This document shows positions 44,182 through 52,788 of a stretch of DNA of 64,000 bases, one piece after another. Every line of letters starts with the position of its first letter. Position 1 is the first letter of the stretch. Source of the stretch: Euryarchaeota archaeon UBA103 (lineage in GTDB: Archaea > Thermoplasmatota > Poseidoniia > Poseidoniales > Thalassarchaeaceae); the NCBI GenBank assembly GCA_002506825.1, contig DAYH01000023.1:123125-187124 (forward strand), in the 5' to 3' direction. Below the pieces are notes generated by a model. That model was not told the DNA's origin. It saw nothing but the letters and a program-made list of their open reading frames with translations, and made no database searches. A program made the position numbers and the translations under genes.

Positions 44182-46131
44182 TTATGCCTCTACTAATTTC
44201 TGTGCCGCTTGTGTGATTTTGAATAGTCTCTTTCTTCCCTGCTTCCTGACCGACAGGAAGCCAGACTTGTAAAGACCATTGTATATCTGGGAAAGACGAG
44301 GCCTTCCGACCTCGAGTCTAGCCTGAAGTTCTGCGTCCGAGGGAGAAATCTCTCTCTTAGAAGCCATAGAAATTACTAACATTTCAGCTTCATTGAGGTA
44401 CATACTTCTCTCTTCATCGAATGGATTATCCGGCTCCCATGAAATAGCGAATCGTCGGTTCCCCCTGGGTAATTCTGGAGGTTTGTTTTCAGTGTTTTCA
44501 GTTGACGAAACAGGTGCATCATTAATTCCAAACGGGGGATCGATAATCTCGTTCTTACGATCTTCGAAAATGGGCAAAGAAGAAGTCATTGAAGGTTCCA
44601 CAGACCAATGTGCAGAATCCGTAGAAATAACACTTGACTCGTCATTTTCTGGATACGTCGGATCTTCATTTTCCCTATTTGGTTCGGCATTGCTAAAGAT
44701 AGGCAATGGTGTTTCAGACTGATTTTTCTCAGTAGCTACCCTGTGTTCCCCCCAGAGAGGTGAAATCTCGGATGCTGATTCTATGAAAGGGGCCCCCTCT
44801 TTTTCTTTTGGTTGCTGACCCTGAGCTACTTTTGATCTCTGGGCTAGACCCGTGAATCCACTTCCTGAGTTAAACATTGGAGGTTCTGTACCAGGTTCCA
44901 TATACACGAAATCATCCAATGTTCCTTGCTCAGTATTAGTTTTGGTAGGAATTTCATCAATATCAGTAGAGTCGTCCGAGTCTAAATCGTCCTCCCACGA
45001 GTCATCTATCTCCGAATCAACTGGGAGCTCTTCTTCCCACAAGTCATCTGGATCTTGGGAAAACTCTCCATTATTTACTTGGGCTTCATTTGTTCCTATT
45101 TGAATATTGGAATAATGTACATCAGATTCATTTTCAGGAAGATTTTTCTCCGTGTCTTCGACGATTTTGATATGGTCATGTCTTGATTTATCTTCGCTGA
45201 AATACTCCAATTCTGAACTAATATCTGGATCTTGAGGTGATGTTTCCATAATTTTCTGATTGCCCTCTTCAGTGATATAATTGTAAGATTCATCGGGCGA
45301 TAATATTTCCTTTTGAACATCTTTTTCAGTCTCATTTTCAATACTGGAAACACGTTCAATTTTCCAACGCATTAGTCTCTCTAGTGTCCCATGTGCACCT
45401 ACATCCCTCCTCTCATCAATGAGATCCCTCAGAAGTCTGATAACATCCCTTGGATTTCCAGAAGTTGATTCATGGATCCTCGATAGTAAAATATCACCAA
45501 TAATCCATTTCTCCCTAGCCTTTCTAGATACCAGTCTATTGGATAGCTCTTGAATCTGTTTTTTAGAAAGATGCGTCGTATATTCAGGTCTATCATAAAG
45601 CTCTAGAGTTTCATCATCAATAGAGGATAGTTGGGAGGGAGTCAGTACTACAATAACTAGCGCCCTAAGTCTTTGAAGAATAGGGGATATTGAATTCAGT
45701 ACCGTAGCGATTTCTACATTAGAAGGGTAGTCAAGGGATATCACAGGTAGAGTTCCAGAGCTCTCCTCCAGATTGGAGACTAAATCATCAATCATTTTCT
45801 GATTTGAACCTGATGAGCTGAATCCACAGAAATGAATTGCTAACTCATGAATAATTGCATTTACGGGATCGCTTATTGGCCAATACTGGCCGACGAAACT
45901 TCTTCTAGTCTGTGAAGCCAGAGTCCTCACAACTGATGATCTTCCAGAACCTCGCTCACCAACAAGTAGTAACATCCTTGGAGATTGCGAAACGATATGC
46001 TCTCTCCAAGATGCGATCAGTCTATCCCTTCCAACCAGGTACTCGGCCCTTCCACTTTCAATAGGCCTGAGATCGAATGGGTTACCCCTTAGCATGGGCA
46101 ATCCCAGATTCTCGGATGCGTTGCCTGCCAT
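44182..46131 (-). CDS. Large degenerate AAA-type ATPase with acidic linker and C-terminal winged helix
   Basis: A 649-residue protein in three parts. Residues about 10-270 are an ORC/STAND-like AAA domain: LVGRDRLIASWREHI, Walker A-like LLLVGERGSGRSSVV (position 8 is Arg where Lys is usual), Walker B-like LPVISLDYP, sensor-like IVVLTPSQLSS, then a helical lid. Residues about 270-560 are disordered and very acidic (many Glu/Asp/Ser). The last about 80 residues are a winged helix (LNEAEMLVISMASKREISPS, ELQARLEVGRPRLSQIYNGL, GRKRLFKITQ). DNA-binding regulator or initiator-like; function unknown. A repeat-rich region lies directly upstream. Confidence 0.75.
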   Translation of the reverse strand: MAGNASENLGLPMLRGNPFDLRPIESGRAEYLVGRDRLIASWREHIVSQSPRMLLLVGERGSGRSSVVRTLASQTRRSFVGQYWPISDPVNAIIHELAIHFCGFSSSGSNQKMIDDLVSNLEESSGTLPVISLDYPSNVEIATVLNSISPILQRLRALVIVVLTPSQLSSIDDETLELYDRPEYTTHLSKKQIQELSNRLVSRKAREKWIIGDILLSRIHESTSGNPRDVIRLLRDLIDERRDVGAHGTLERLMRWKIERVSSIENETEKDVQKEILSPDESYNYITEEGNQKIMETSPQDPDISSELEYFSEDKSRHDHIKIVEDTEKNLPENESDVHYSNIQIGTNEAQVNNGEFSQDPDDLWEEELPVDSEIDDSWEDDLDSDDSTDIDEIPTKTNTEQGTLDDFVYMEPGTEPPMFNSGSGFTGLAQRSKVAQGQQPKEKEGAPFIESASEISPLWGEHRVATEKNQSETPLPIFSNAEPNRENEDPTYPENDESSVISTDSAHWSVEPSMTSSLPIFEDRKNEIIDPPFGINDAPVSSTENTENKPPELPRGNRRFAISWEPDNPFDEERSMYLNEAEMLVISMASKREISPSDAELQARLEVGRPRLSQIYNGLYKSGFLSVRKQGRKRLFKITQAAQKLVEA

Positions 46132-46448
46132 GATGATAGTGAATCAACAAGAGTACATAACATTAACGCTTACTAACGTATAATATATCTAAAATTAACG
46201 TATATTTACGCTTTTTTCAATACTATTTATTTTTACATGTAGATTAGTATATCGATTATTTATATCAATTGTTAACGTATTACTAACGGTTTAATTATGC
46301 GTTAACAAAGCGTTAATAGCAGAATTAACGCTTTATTTTGATTGAAATGGGAAATCCGGATACACCGAATAGGTCACGTAAGTGATATTATCAAAGATAT
46401 TCAAGCGAAATGTACAGAAGGGTGTTTCTGCCGACAGGGTACGATAAC
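46132..46448. promoter_or_regulatory. Divergent AT-rich intergenic region with hexamer array
   Basis: About 315 bases between the divergent AAA/winged-helix gene and HMG-CoA reductase; the annotated HMG-CoA reductase ATG is at 46449. The left 200 bases hold nine TTAACG-like hexamers (see the repeat entry) and long AT stretches with few G/C. No tRNA or other RNA gene was seen. It must contain promoters in both directions and may be an origin or operator (inference). Confidence 0.7.
46162..46332. repeat. TTAACG iteron array, nine copies, pairs 10-11 bases apart
   Basis: Copies of the core YTAACG/TTTACG: forward at 46163, 46173, 46195, 46205 (TTTACG), 46272, 46283 and 46325; reverse (CGTTAA) at 46300 and 46311. 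Starts within pairs differ by 10 (46163/46173), 10 (46195/46205), 11 (46272/46283) and 11 (46300/46311). The wider consensus is ATTAACGY or ACTAACGK. About one helical turn separates the two copies of each pair, so bound protein would lie on one face of the DNA. Confidence 0.8.
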
Positions 46449-47747
46449 ATGCCAGTTGATAGCAGTCGATTGAAAGGATTCTACAAACTATCTGTCTCGG
46501 AGAGGAGGAGCTTGCTCTCAGAGATTGCCGGACTTGAGGAGGATATGGTGGAAGCCTGGGCTTCGAATGGGGAGCTCTCGGAAGAAGTCGCAGATAGGAT
46601 GATAGAGAATGTAATTGGCACATACTCATTGCCGATAGGGGTAGCTACGAACTTCATTATTGATGGGGAGCATTATCTGATACCCTTTGTCGTGGAAGAA
46701 GCTAGTGTAGTGGCCGCTGCTTCTAACATGGCGAAAAGATGCCATTCCAATGGGGGTTTTGTTTCTGACAATGATGAACCTGTGATGATAGGTCAAATTC
46801 AAGTTGTTGGGTGTGAAGATCCAATTGCGGCTAGAGATGCTATACTCTCATCCAAGACTGAATTGATCGGAGCATGTAATGACGTCGATCCCATTCTTGT
46901 GAAATTTGGCGGAGGGTGCAGAGACGTTGAAGTCCGTATCATAGATACTGAATCGGGGCCAATGGTCATTGTGCATATTCTTGTTGATTGCAGGGATGCA
47001 ATGGGGGCCAATGCTGTCAATACCATGGCAGAGACAATAGCTCCGAAAATTGAAGAGTTAAGTTCTGGCACTGTAATACTGCGCATAATTAGTAATCTTG
47101 CTGTACATAGGCTGGCTAAGGTAAGTGCGATATTCACTCCCGAGGAGATGTCAGATAATGGAAAGGACCCTCAGAATGGCTCAAATGTCATTGATGGGGT
47201 GATTCAGGCATATCACTTTGCTGCGGCTGATCCTTTCAGGGCTACTACTCATAATAAGGGAATAATGAATGCGATATCACCTGTTGCCATAGCCTGTGGA
47301 CAAGACTGGAGGGCGATAGAATCGGGGGCCCACTCATATGCGGCACATGGCAGAGAATATTCGTCGATGACTCATTGGGAAAAGGATTCGGATGGCAATC
47401 TAGTTGGTTCCATCGAAATCCCAATGGCTGTGGGACTGGTAGGGGGCGCTGTTAGGATCCATCCAGGGGCTCAAGCGAATGTTGCATTATTGGGGCTTCG
47501 TACTGCTAATGATTTGGCTAAGGTGATGGCGGCCGCTGGCCTCGCACAAAATCTCGGTGCTTTGAGAGCCCTAGCAACCGTAGGGATTCAGGCTGGTCAT
47601 ATGAAATTACACCTGATGAATATGGTAGCCGCCGCAGGAGCGGCGGAACATGAGGTTGAGAAAGTTGCCGCTATGGTCAGGGAAAGTGGAGAAAGAATAA
47701 CCATGGCCGCTGTAGAGTCTGCTATTTCCTCCCTTAGGAGGCAGTGA
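46449..47747 (+). CDS. hmgA: HMG-CoA reductase, class II (bacterial type)
   Basis: Makes mevalonate from HMG-CoA, the committed step of isoprenoid lipid synthesis. 432 residues from ATG 46449, whose N-terminus PVDSSRLKGFYKLS matches class II enzymes. Conserved: ENVIGTYSLPIGVATNF (catalytic Glu), RDAMGANAVNTMAE, ATHNKGIMNA and the GLAQNLGALRALATVGIQAGHM block, with the catalytic His in the last. Class II is the bacterial form; Thermoplasmatales and Archaeoglobales are known to have acquired it. An ATG at 46410 would add 13 residues. Ends back to back with the convergent citrate synthase. Confidence 0.93.
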   Translation: MPVDSSRLKGFYKLSVSERRSLLSEIAGLEEDMVEAWASNGELSEEVADRMIENVIGTYSLPIGVATNFIIDGEHYLIPFVVEEASVVAAASNMAKRCHSNGGFVSDNDEPVMIGQIQVVGCEDPIAARDAILSSKTELIGACNDVDPILVKFGGGCRDVEVRIIDTESGPMVIVHILVDCRDAMGANAVNTMAETIAPKIEELSSGTVILRIISNLAVHRLAKVSAIFTPEEMSDNGKDPQNGSNVIDGVIQAYHFAAADPFRATTHNKGIMNAISPVAIACGQDWRAIESGAHSYAAHGREYSSMTHWEKDSDGNLVGSIEIPMAVGLVGGAVRIHPGAQANVALLGLRTANDLAKVMAAAGLAQNLGALRALATVGIQAGHMKLHLMNMVAAAGAAEHEVEKVAAMVRESGERITMAAVESAISSLRRQ

Positions 47748-48968
47748 TTACAGTCTTCGATGTGGTTGGTTCCGTGGAATGTACTTTGGCCTGTATATCG
47801 GGGTCCCTCTACCTTCCCTAGCGTTTCTCTCATCAAGTATCTGGGCACAAATTCCAGCTACTCTCGCCCATCCGAAGAAGGTAGTGTAGTAGTCTGGCTT
47901 TCTGAATCCTACCGAATGTAGCAAGGTTCCACTTCCAAGATCTACATTGGGATATGGATTTCTTATTTTTGGTATCCTCTCCTTGAGGATATCAGGAGTT
48001 ATTTCCCTCAGGACCTTTACAGTCTTGTAGAGTTCTTCATCGGGACATATCTCCTCCCCCAGGCCTATCAATAGTCTTGCCCTCGGATCTTCGGCCCTTA
48101 GTACACCATGACCAAATCCATATATTGGTCGCCTAGCATCTATCTCTGCATTAACGAATGAAGATACCTCATCCTCATCCGATGTTCCAATTCTTTGTAT
48201 AAACTCGAGTACTGCTTGATTTGCCCTTCCATGGAGGGGCCCGGAAAGGGCATTCATAGCACTAGACAGAGCAGAATAAACAGATGCCCTCCCAGATGCG
48301 ACAGCCTTACCGGTGAAAGTAGAGAGATTTCCACCTCCATGGTCCATGTGAAGAATAAAGAAGAATCTTAGAACCCTATTCATCCTGTCTGCCTCTTCTC
48401 CTTCTATTCCAAGCATATGAACGAAATTCTCTACTAATCCTAGCTCTGGTTTACGTGGCCTAAGTTGTTCCTTCTTGCCTCCCCTAAGTAGGAATACGCG
48501 TGCCATCAATTCTGGCATCCTAGCTATTAGGTTCATTGAATCAGACCGAATATCACCTGTAGCTTCGGCAGTACCAAGGGCCATTATCCCTATAGCAAGC
48601 CAATCCATCGGGTGCCCGCTTCCCGGTGTTAGTGATTCTAGGACCCTCAACGCACCAGTTGGAAGAGATTCACCCCTGAGAGCTAGTTCAGCCCTGAACT
48701 TCTCCGATTGCTCTGGAGTGGGCAACTCTTTGAAAAGTAGGAGATAAATAACATCCTCTTCTTCTAGATTTACTAGATCCTCCACAGGATAGCCAACATA
48801 GTGAACACCTTCTATTGGGTCGACATATGAGGTCTGGCAGGTGCCGACTGGAATTCCCCTGAGACCAGTATCTAGATTAGACTCGAGGACATTGAATAGG
48901 GTATCTTCGTCTTCCATGCACACACCTAGGCCTTTGGGATTGGTGAAGGAGTCATAATCTCTCCGCAT
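47748..48968 (-). CDS. gltA: Citrate synthase
   Basis: Condenses acetyl-CoA and oxaloacetate. 406 residues; conserved blocks LRGIPVGTCQTS (N-terminal), YLLLFKELPT, ILHMDHGGGNLSTFTGK (catalytic His), SSAMNALSGPLHGRANQAVL (His), IYGFGHGVLRAEDPRA (His) and the C-terminal FFGWARVAGICAQILDER. It is a Gram-positive/archaeal-like short form. ATG 48968 is used; an ATG at 48917 would be shorter. Zero gap to the convergent HMG-CoA reductase stop. Confidence 0.93.
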   Translation of the reverse strand: MRRDYDSFTNPKGLGVCMEDEDTLFNVLESNLDTGLRGIPVGTCQTSYVDPIEGVHYVGYPVEDLVNLEEEDVIYLLLFKELPTPEQSEKFRAELALRGESLPTGALRVLESLTPGSGHPMDWLAIGIMALGTAEATGDIRSDSMNLIARMPELMARVFLLRGGKKEQLRPRKPELGLVENFVHMLGIEGEEADRMNRVLRFFFILHMDHGGGNLSTFTGKAVASGRASVYSALSSAMNALSGPLHGRANQAVLEFIQRIGTSDEDEVSSFVNAEIDARRPIYGFGHGVLRAEDPRARLLIGLGEEICPDEELYKTVKVLREITPDILKERIPKIRNPYPNVDLGSGTLLHSVGFRKPDYYTTFFGWARVAGICAQILDERNAREGRGTPIYRPKYIPRNQPHRRL

Positions 48969-49107
48969 ATAGTTCCTTCTCAGGACACAGATTAACAGGT
49001 CAGATATTTACCTAGTGAACTATTTTGTAGAAAAAATACCCCAACGGTGATAATTGGTAGTTGTTGGCGGAAGGGGCGTGGAGAGGTGGCAAAATGTGGT
49101 TGAATCG

Positions 49108-49692
49108 ATGGATTCTGAGCATAAGCACATGCTAAGGGGGGGATCAGTGAGTAATTTCTTCCTGAGGGATTCCCTAACTCTCTGCCATCCAATTTTTATC
49201 GGGGGATGCTACGGCTTGATGATTTCAATTGCACTTCTAGTTCCATTGATATACAGCAGCCTTGAGGATGGAGATGGATATTATCAAATTGCAAGAGACT
49301 GGATCTTTCAGATGCTCATAATCGTCTCAATTACTTCCTTCTTGGGGGCGTTCTCGATTCTGGTTTCGATGATTGCAAAGAGGCCTCCTGCAAGACTTCT
49401 TTATGTCAGGAAGATTCTATTTTCTCTTCCTTTCATTGGACTGGCTATACTGTCGGTTTCGATAATCGATAAATCCAATATAATCCTCCTAGATAGATTA
49501 GGTTGGTTCCTATATATCCTTCCGGGCCCCTTATGGATTCATTTATCATATGCGCCAAGATGGAGGATTATTGATAGAATAGACAGGGACATAGACCCAT
49601 TTGAAGGAATGAAAATGACTGTTTATATTGATGAGGGGACTGATGTACTCGAATCCGACTCTGATTTAGAAGAAGTGATAGAGGCCATCTAA
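49108..49692 (+). CDS. Uncharacterised four-helix membrane protein
   Basis: A 194-residue protein from ATG 49108. Four hydrophobic segments: IFIGGCYGLMISIALLVPLI, QMLIIVSITSFLGAFSILVS, ILFSLPFIGLAILSVSII and DRLGWFLYILPGPLWIHLSY, then an acidic C-terminus (DVLESDSDLEEVIEAI). No family recognised. TTG 49054 would add 18 residues. It overlaps the convergent thioesterase by four bases. Confidence 0.65.
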   Translation: MDSEHKHMLRGGSVSNFFLRDSLTLCHPIFIGGCYGLMISIALLVPLIYSSLEDGDGYYQIARDWIFQMLIIVSITSFLGAFSILVSMIAKRPPARLLYVRKILFSLPFIGLAILSVSIIDKSNIILLDRLGWFLYILPGPLWIHLSYAPRWRIIDRIDRDIDPFEGMKMTVYIDEGTDVLESDSDLEEVIEAI

Positions 49693-50153
49693 TCTTGCGT
49701 GGGATAAAAATCTCCCTCTAATCGAGTAATTGATTTCCTTAGTTCATTGGGTATGTTCTGCGATTTTCCAGAGTTATAATCCAAGAGAACGCAGACTACT
49801 CTACCCATGGCTGCAGATTTTCCTTGCTTGCTCATACTTTCGATTTCATATTTCATATCGAATGAGGAGTTACCAATCCTCGAAACTGAAGTACTTACTC
49901 TAACTACATCAGGGAACGTTATGGGGAGTTTGTAGTCTATTTCTATCCTTGCCAGAATGGGTCCGATGTTAGATTCATCATAGAGATCCATCATTCCAAT
50001 CTTGGAGAAATAAATCATTCTAACTGTCTCCATCCATTTAGCGAATACCGAGTGATTGACATGTCCAAGAGCGTCCATATCGCCCCAGTTAACTTTGATA
50101 TCTGTAGAAACTGCCCAAGCACTTCTTTCATTTTCACCGTGATCTGATGACAT
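49689..50153 (-). CDS. Acyl-CoA thioesterase (4HBT hot-dog fold)
   Basis: A 154-residue hot-dog thioesterase. The signature is VNWGDMDALGHVNHSVFAKWME, with the conserved Asp and the D/N-H-V-N-H of the 4-hydroxybenzoyl-CoA thioesterase group near residues 25-45, followed by IDYKLPITFPDVVRVST strands. It hydrolyses an acyl-CoA; the substrate is unknown. ATG 50153 is used because the frame from 50192 would run into the kbl gene. Stop overlaps the membrane-protein gene end. Confidence 0.8.
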   Translation of the reverse strand: MSSDHGENERSAWAVSTDIKVNWGDMDALGHVNHSVFAKWMETVRMIYFSKIGMMDLYDESNIGPILARIEIDYKLPITFPDVVRVSTSVSRIGNSSFDMKYEIESMSKQGKSAAMGRVVCVLLDYNSGKSQNIPNELRKSITRLEGDFYPTQD

Positions 50154-50164
50154 CAAATAGCCTC

Positions 50165-51343
50165 CTAAATTAGTCTTAATTCCTTTCCGCATCTCTCAAA
50201 CTCTGATAACACGATATCTAAATCCTCACGGGTTAGTCCTGATGACATTTGTGTTCTAACTCTAGCCTTGTCTCTTGAAACCATTGGAAATACTATTGCC
50301 CCTACAAGGATGCCACTTTTTACCAGCATATTTGAGAGGTCTTTAGCAACTTTGCTTTCGCCACACATCACTGGAATTATTGGAGTCTCTGATCGTCCTG
50401 TATCGAAACCTAATGATTGTAGTTGCTTTCTAAAATAATCAGTATTTTCCCACAACTTCCTAACATGCTGAGGCTCTTCCATCAAAACTTCGACAGCAGC
50501 TTTCTGGGCGGCGGCTACTCCGGGTGGCTGGCTCCCTGAAAGAAGCCAAGATCTGCTATGGTTAAGGGCATAGCTTCTCACTAGCTCTGATCCCGCCAGA
50601 ATTCCACCCTGTACCCCCATAGCCTTAGAATACGACCCGATCTCAAAGTCGACCCGTCCTTGAAGTCCGAAATGCGCCACTATTCCCTTGCCTCCGCCAA
50701 GTACTCCTTCACCGTGGCAGTCGTCAACCATTATCATGGCCCCGTGTTCCTCGGCGATTTCTGTAATATGGTCGAGAGGTGCTATGTCACCGTCCATACT
50801 GAAAACTCCATCTGTGATAATTAGCTTCCTTTCTGCATCCTTATTTTCGACCAAAGTTCTTTCCAGTGCCCCCACATCATTATGAGGGTACACAGCCCTA
50901 CTGGCCTTGGAGAGCCTGACTCCGTCAATTATAGATCCATGATTCAATTCATCAGAGATAATTATATCCTCCTTTCCCCTGACTAGGGCTGGTATCAGTC
51001 CAACATTTGCTGTGTATCCAGCTGAGTAAATTAGGGATGACTCTACTTCCTTGAATTCTGCGGCCTTTTTCTCTGCCTCTAAGTGAATGTCAAGTGTCCC
51101 AGCTATTGCCCTGACCGAACCTGAACCAGCCCCATATTTCCTTGTAGCCTCGAGAGCTGCGTCGACTACTCTTGGATGAGTAGTTAAGTTGAGATAATTA
51201 TTTGCGGATAGCATAATCATATCTTTTCCTTCGACCTTACAGTGAGCGGAACTCGCAGATTCCAATATCGGTGGATTCCAGTCCAAGTCCTGTTCTTTCA
51301 ATTGATTGAGCCTTTCTGACATCCAAGACATGTCGGCCGCCAT
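50165..51343 (-). CDS. kbl: 2-amino-3-ketobutyrate CoA ligase (glycine C-acetyltransferase)
   Basis: PLP enzyme of the alpha-oxoamine synthase family, 392 residues. It has SANNYLNLTTHPRV, GSGSVRAIAGT, DDCHGEGVLGGGKG, and the PLP-lysine motif IGSYSKAMGVQGGILAGS. The close match to Kbl-type enzymes suggests threonine/glycine metabolism (2-amino-3-ketobutyrate + CoA to glycine + acetyl-CoA), but related synthases cannot be excluded. No threonine dehydrogenase is next to it. Stop is 11 bases before the thioesterase start. Confidence 0.88.
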   Translation of the reverse strand: MAADMSWMSERLNQLKEQDLDWNPPILESASSAHCKVEGKDMIMLSANNYLNLTTHPRVVDAALEATRKYGAGSGSVRAIAGTLDIHLEAEKKAAEFKEVESSLIYSAGYTANVGLIPALVRGKEDIIISDELNHGSIIDGVRLSKASRAVYPHNDVGALERTLVENKDAERKLIITDGVFSMDGDIAPLDHITEIAEEHGAMIMVDDCHGEGVLGGGKGIVAHFGLQGRVDFEIGSYSKAMGVQGGILAGSELVRSYALNHSRSWLLSGSQPPGVAAAQKAAVEVLMEEPQHVRKLWENTDYFRKQLQSLGFDTGRSETPIIPVMCGESKVAKDLSNMLVKSGILVGAIVFPMVSRDKARVRTQMSSGLTREDLDIVLSEFERCGKELRLI

Positions 51344-51417
51344 GCCGCTCCATTAAGCAGGAGGTACATTGCTCCATCGGAGCGAGCTGTTCATTTCCCA
51401 TACACCCATCCGGAGTC

Positions 51418-52302
51418 GTGGAAGACGGTTACGTGGAGGTGGCGTTGCTTGGAATTGCACAGGATGGGGGATTCCCTCAAGTAGGGTGTTTGAAGGATTG
51501 TTGTAAAGCGGCTAGGGTTTCGCCTGAGCTCTCTAAAATGCCAGTTTCATTAGGGATACGGGGCGTGGACGGTTCTAGCCACATGATTGAGGCTAGTAGA
51601 ATGATGGCCGGACAATTTGAATTATGGAATTCTATTGGCGCACGAGAATGGCCCCCCTCCAGTGTTTCATTGACACATGCCCATCTTGGACATACAGATG
51701 GATTAGGATTATTTGGGCGTGAAGTAATGGGGGCTTCAGGAGTAATTGTTCACTGTAGCCCTTCTATGGGCGATCTTCTCAATACAACACCTTCATGGTC
51801 GGCAATGATTGATCAGGGAGTAATTATTCCAAAGTTTTGGAGTTCGATGGAGCCCTTTGAACCAACTGCTAGCTGTGGTTTTACAATTACTGCAGTACCA
51901 GTCCCCCACAGATCAGAGCTATCGGACAATCATGCTTTAATCATCAGAGGAAAGAAGAAAAGTCTACTTTTCATGCCAGATCAAGATTCATGGAGCGAAA
52001 CTCTGGAAGAAGGAATGGGAATTTTGGATTGGCTTGAGGGAATGAGTGTGGATATAGCCTTGATAGATGGTACATTCTGGAATTATGATGAGATATCAAG
52101 TAGAGATGTGAGTAAAATTCCACATCCTACTGTAGTGGAAACCCTTGAAATGCTGGGAAATAGAAGACCAGGAGATCCTAAGATTTCTTTCATTCATTTT
52201 AATCATACAAATCCCCTACTGGAGGAAGGAAGTAAAGAATGTAGGGATTTATTGGAGATGGGATGGGGCGTTTCTAAGCAAGGCGAAGTGTACTATCTGT
52301 GA
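51418..52302 (+). CDS. PqqB-like metallo-beta-lactamase-fold hydrolase
   Basis: A 294-residue MBL protein beginning LLGIAQDGGFPQVGCLKDCC, close to the PqqB family start. The metal site is HAHLGHTDGLG (HxHxxHxD), followed by VPVPHRSELSDNHAL, LLFMPDQDSW and FIHFNHTNPL with further metal histidines. No other pqq genes are nearby and PQQ is not made by known archaea, so the substrate is not known. Start GTG 51418. Confidence 0.8.
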   Translation: MEDGYVEVALLGIAQDGGFPQVGCLKDCCKAARVSPELSKMPVSLGIRGVDGSSHMIEASRMMAGQFELWNSIGAREWPPSSVSLTHAHLGHTDGLGLFGREVMGASGVIVHCSPSMGDLLNTTPSWSAMIDQGVIIPKFWSSMEPFEPTASCGFTITAVPVPHRSELSDNHALIIRGKKKSLLFMPDQDSWSETLEEGMGILDWLEGMSVDIALIDGTFWNYDEISSRDVSKIPHPTVVETLEMLGNRRPGDPKISFIHFNHTNPLLEEGSKECRDLLEMGWGVSKQGEVYYL

Positions 52303-52344
52303 ACCGAAGCCGAAGCTTATGAGGGATGTGTATTAGGAAGTGGT

Positions 52345-52788
52345 GTGCTACTACACGGCGCGGTATCAAGTGGACTGGGTAGGGCTCATGTTTTCATGGC
52401 TCAACCTCATTACCAAGAGCAATTCAAAGAAGTACTCGGATCTAGTGCTTGGCCGGGTACGCTGAACGTAGACCTAGAAAGTGAGAGCTTGGACCCGTAC
52501 AGGAAATTGAGAGTTGCTTCGGGACTAGACGAGGGCCCTCATGTTGTTGGACTTGAGCCGATTAGGATTCAAGGGTTTGAGAGAGATGGTAGGTCATTTG
52601 GAGGAGCTACTGCGTTTCATGCTAGTATCTCCGTCGACTCGAAATTATGGACCAAGTGCGCTTTGTTAATTCCTGATCTAACTAGGCATACCGAAACGGC
52701 TGAAATCATCTCTAATTCATTCCTCAGGGAGAGCCTTCCGTGTAATGATGGAAATGAAGTTTGGATTAGGATTGTTCGATCTCTCTGA
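52345..52788 (+). CDS. ribK: CTP-dependent riboflavin kinase
   Basis: Archaeal FMN-forming enzyme (riboflavin + CTP to FMN), DUF120 fold, 147 residues. Motifs: GAVSSGLGRAHVFM (CTP loop), HYQEQFKEVLGSSAWPGTLNVDLES (GTLN), IRIQGFERDGRSFGG and LIPDLTRHTETAEIIS with the LRE after it. Start GTG 52345. Its 3' end overlaps the convergent truA 3' end by 23 bases. Confidence 0.88.
   Translation: MLLHGAVSSGLGRAHVFMAQPHYQEQFKEVLGSSAWPGTLNVDLESESLDPYRKLRVASGLDEGPHVVGLEPIRIQGFERDGRSFGGATAFHASISVDSKLWTKCALLIPDLTRHTETAEIISNSFLRESLPCNDGNEVWIRIVRSL

Noticed and set aside
45096..45359. Overlapping minus-strand frame inside the AAA/winged-helix gene
   Set aside because: Low-complexity Glu/Asp/Ser coding of the acidic linker leaves alternative frames open; no start context or domain.
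51371..51383. Inverted repeat GCTCC/GGAGC upstream of the PqqB-like gene
   Set aside because: Five-base arms, likely chance; not reported as a regulatory site.
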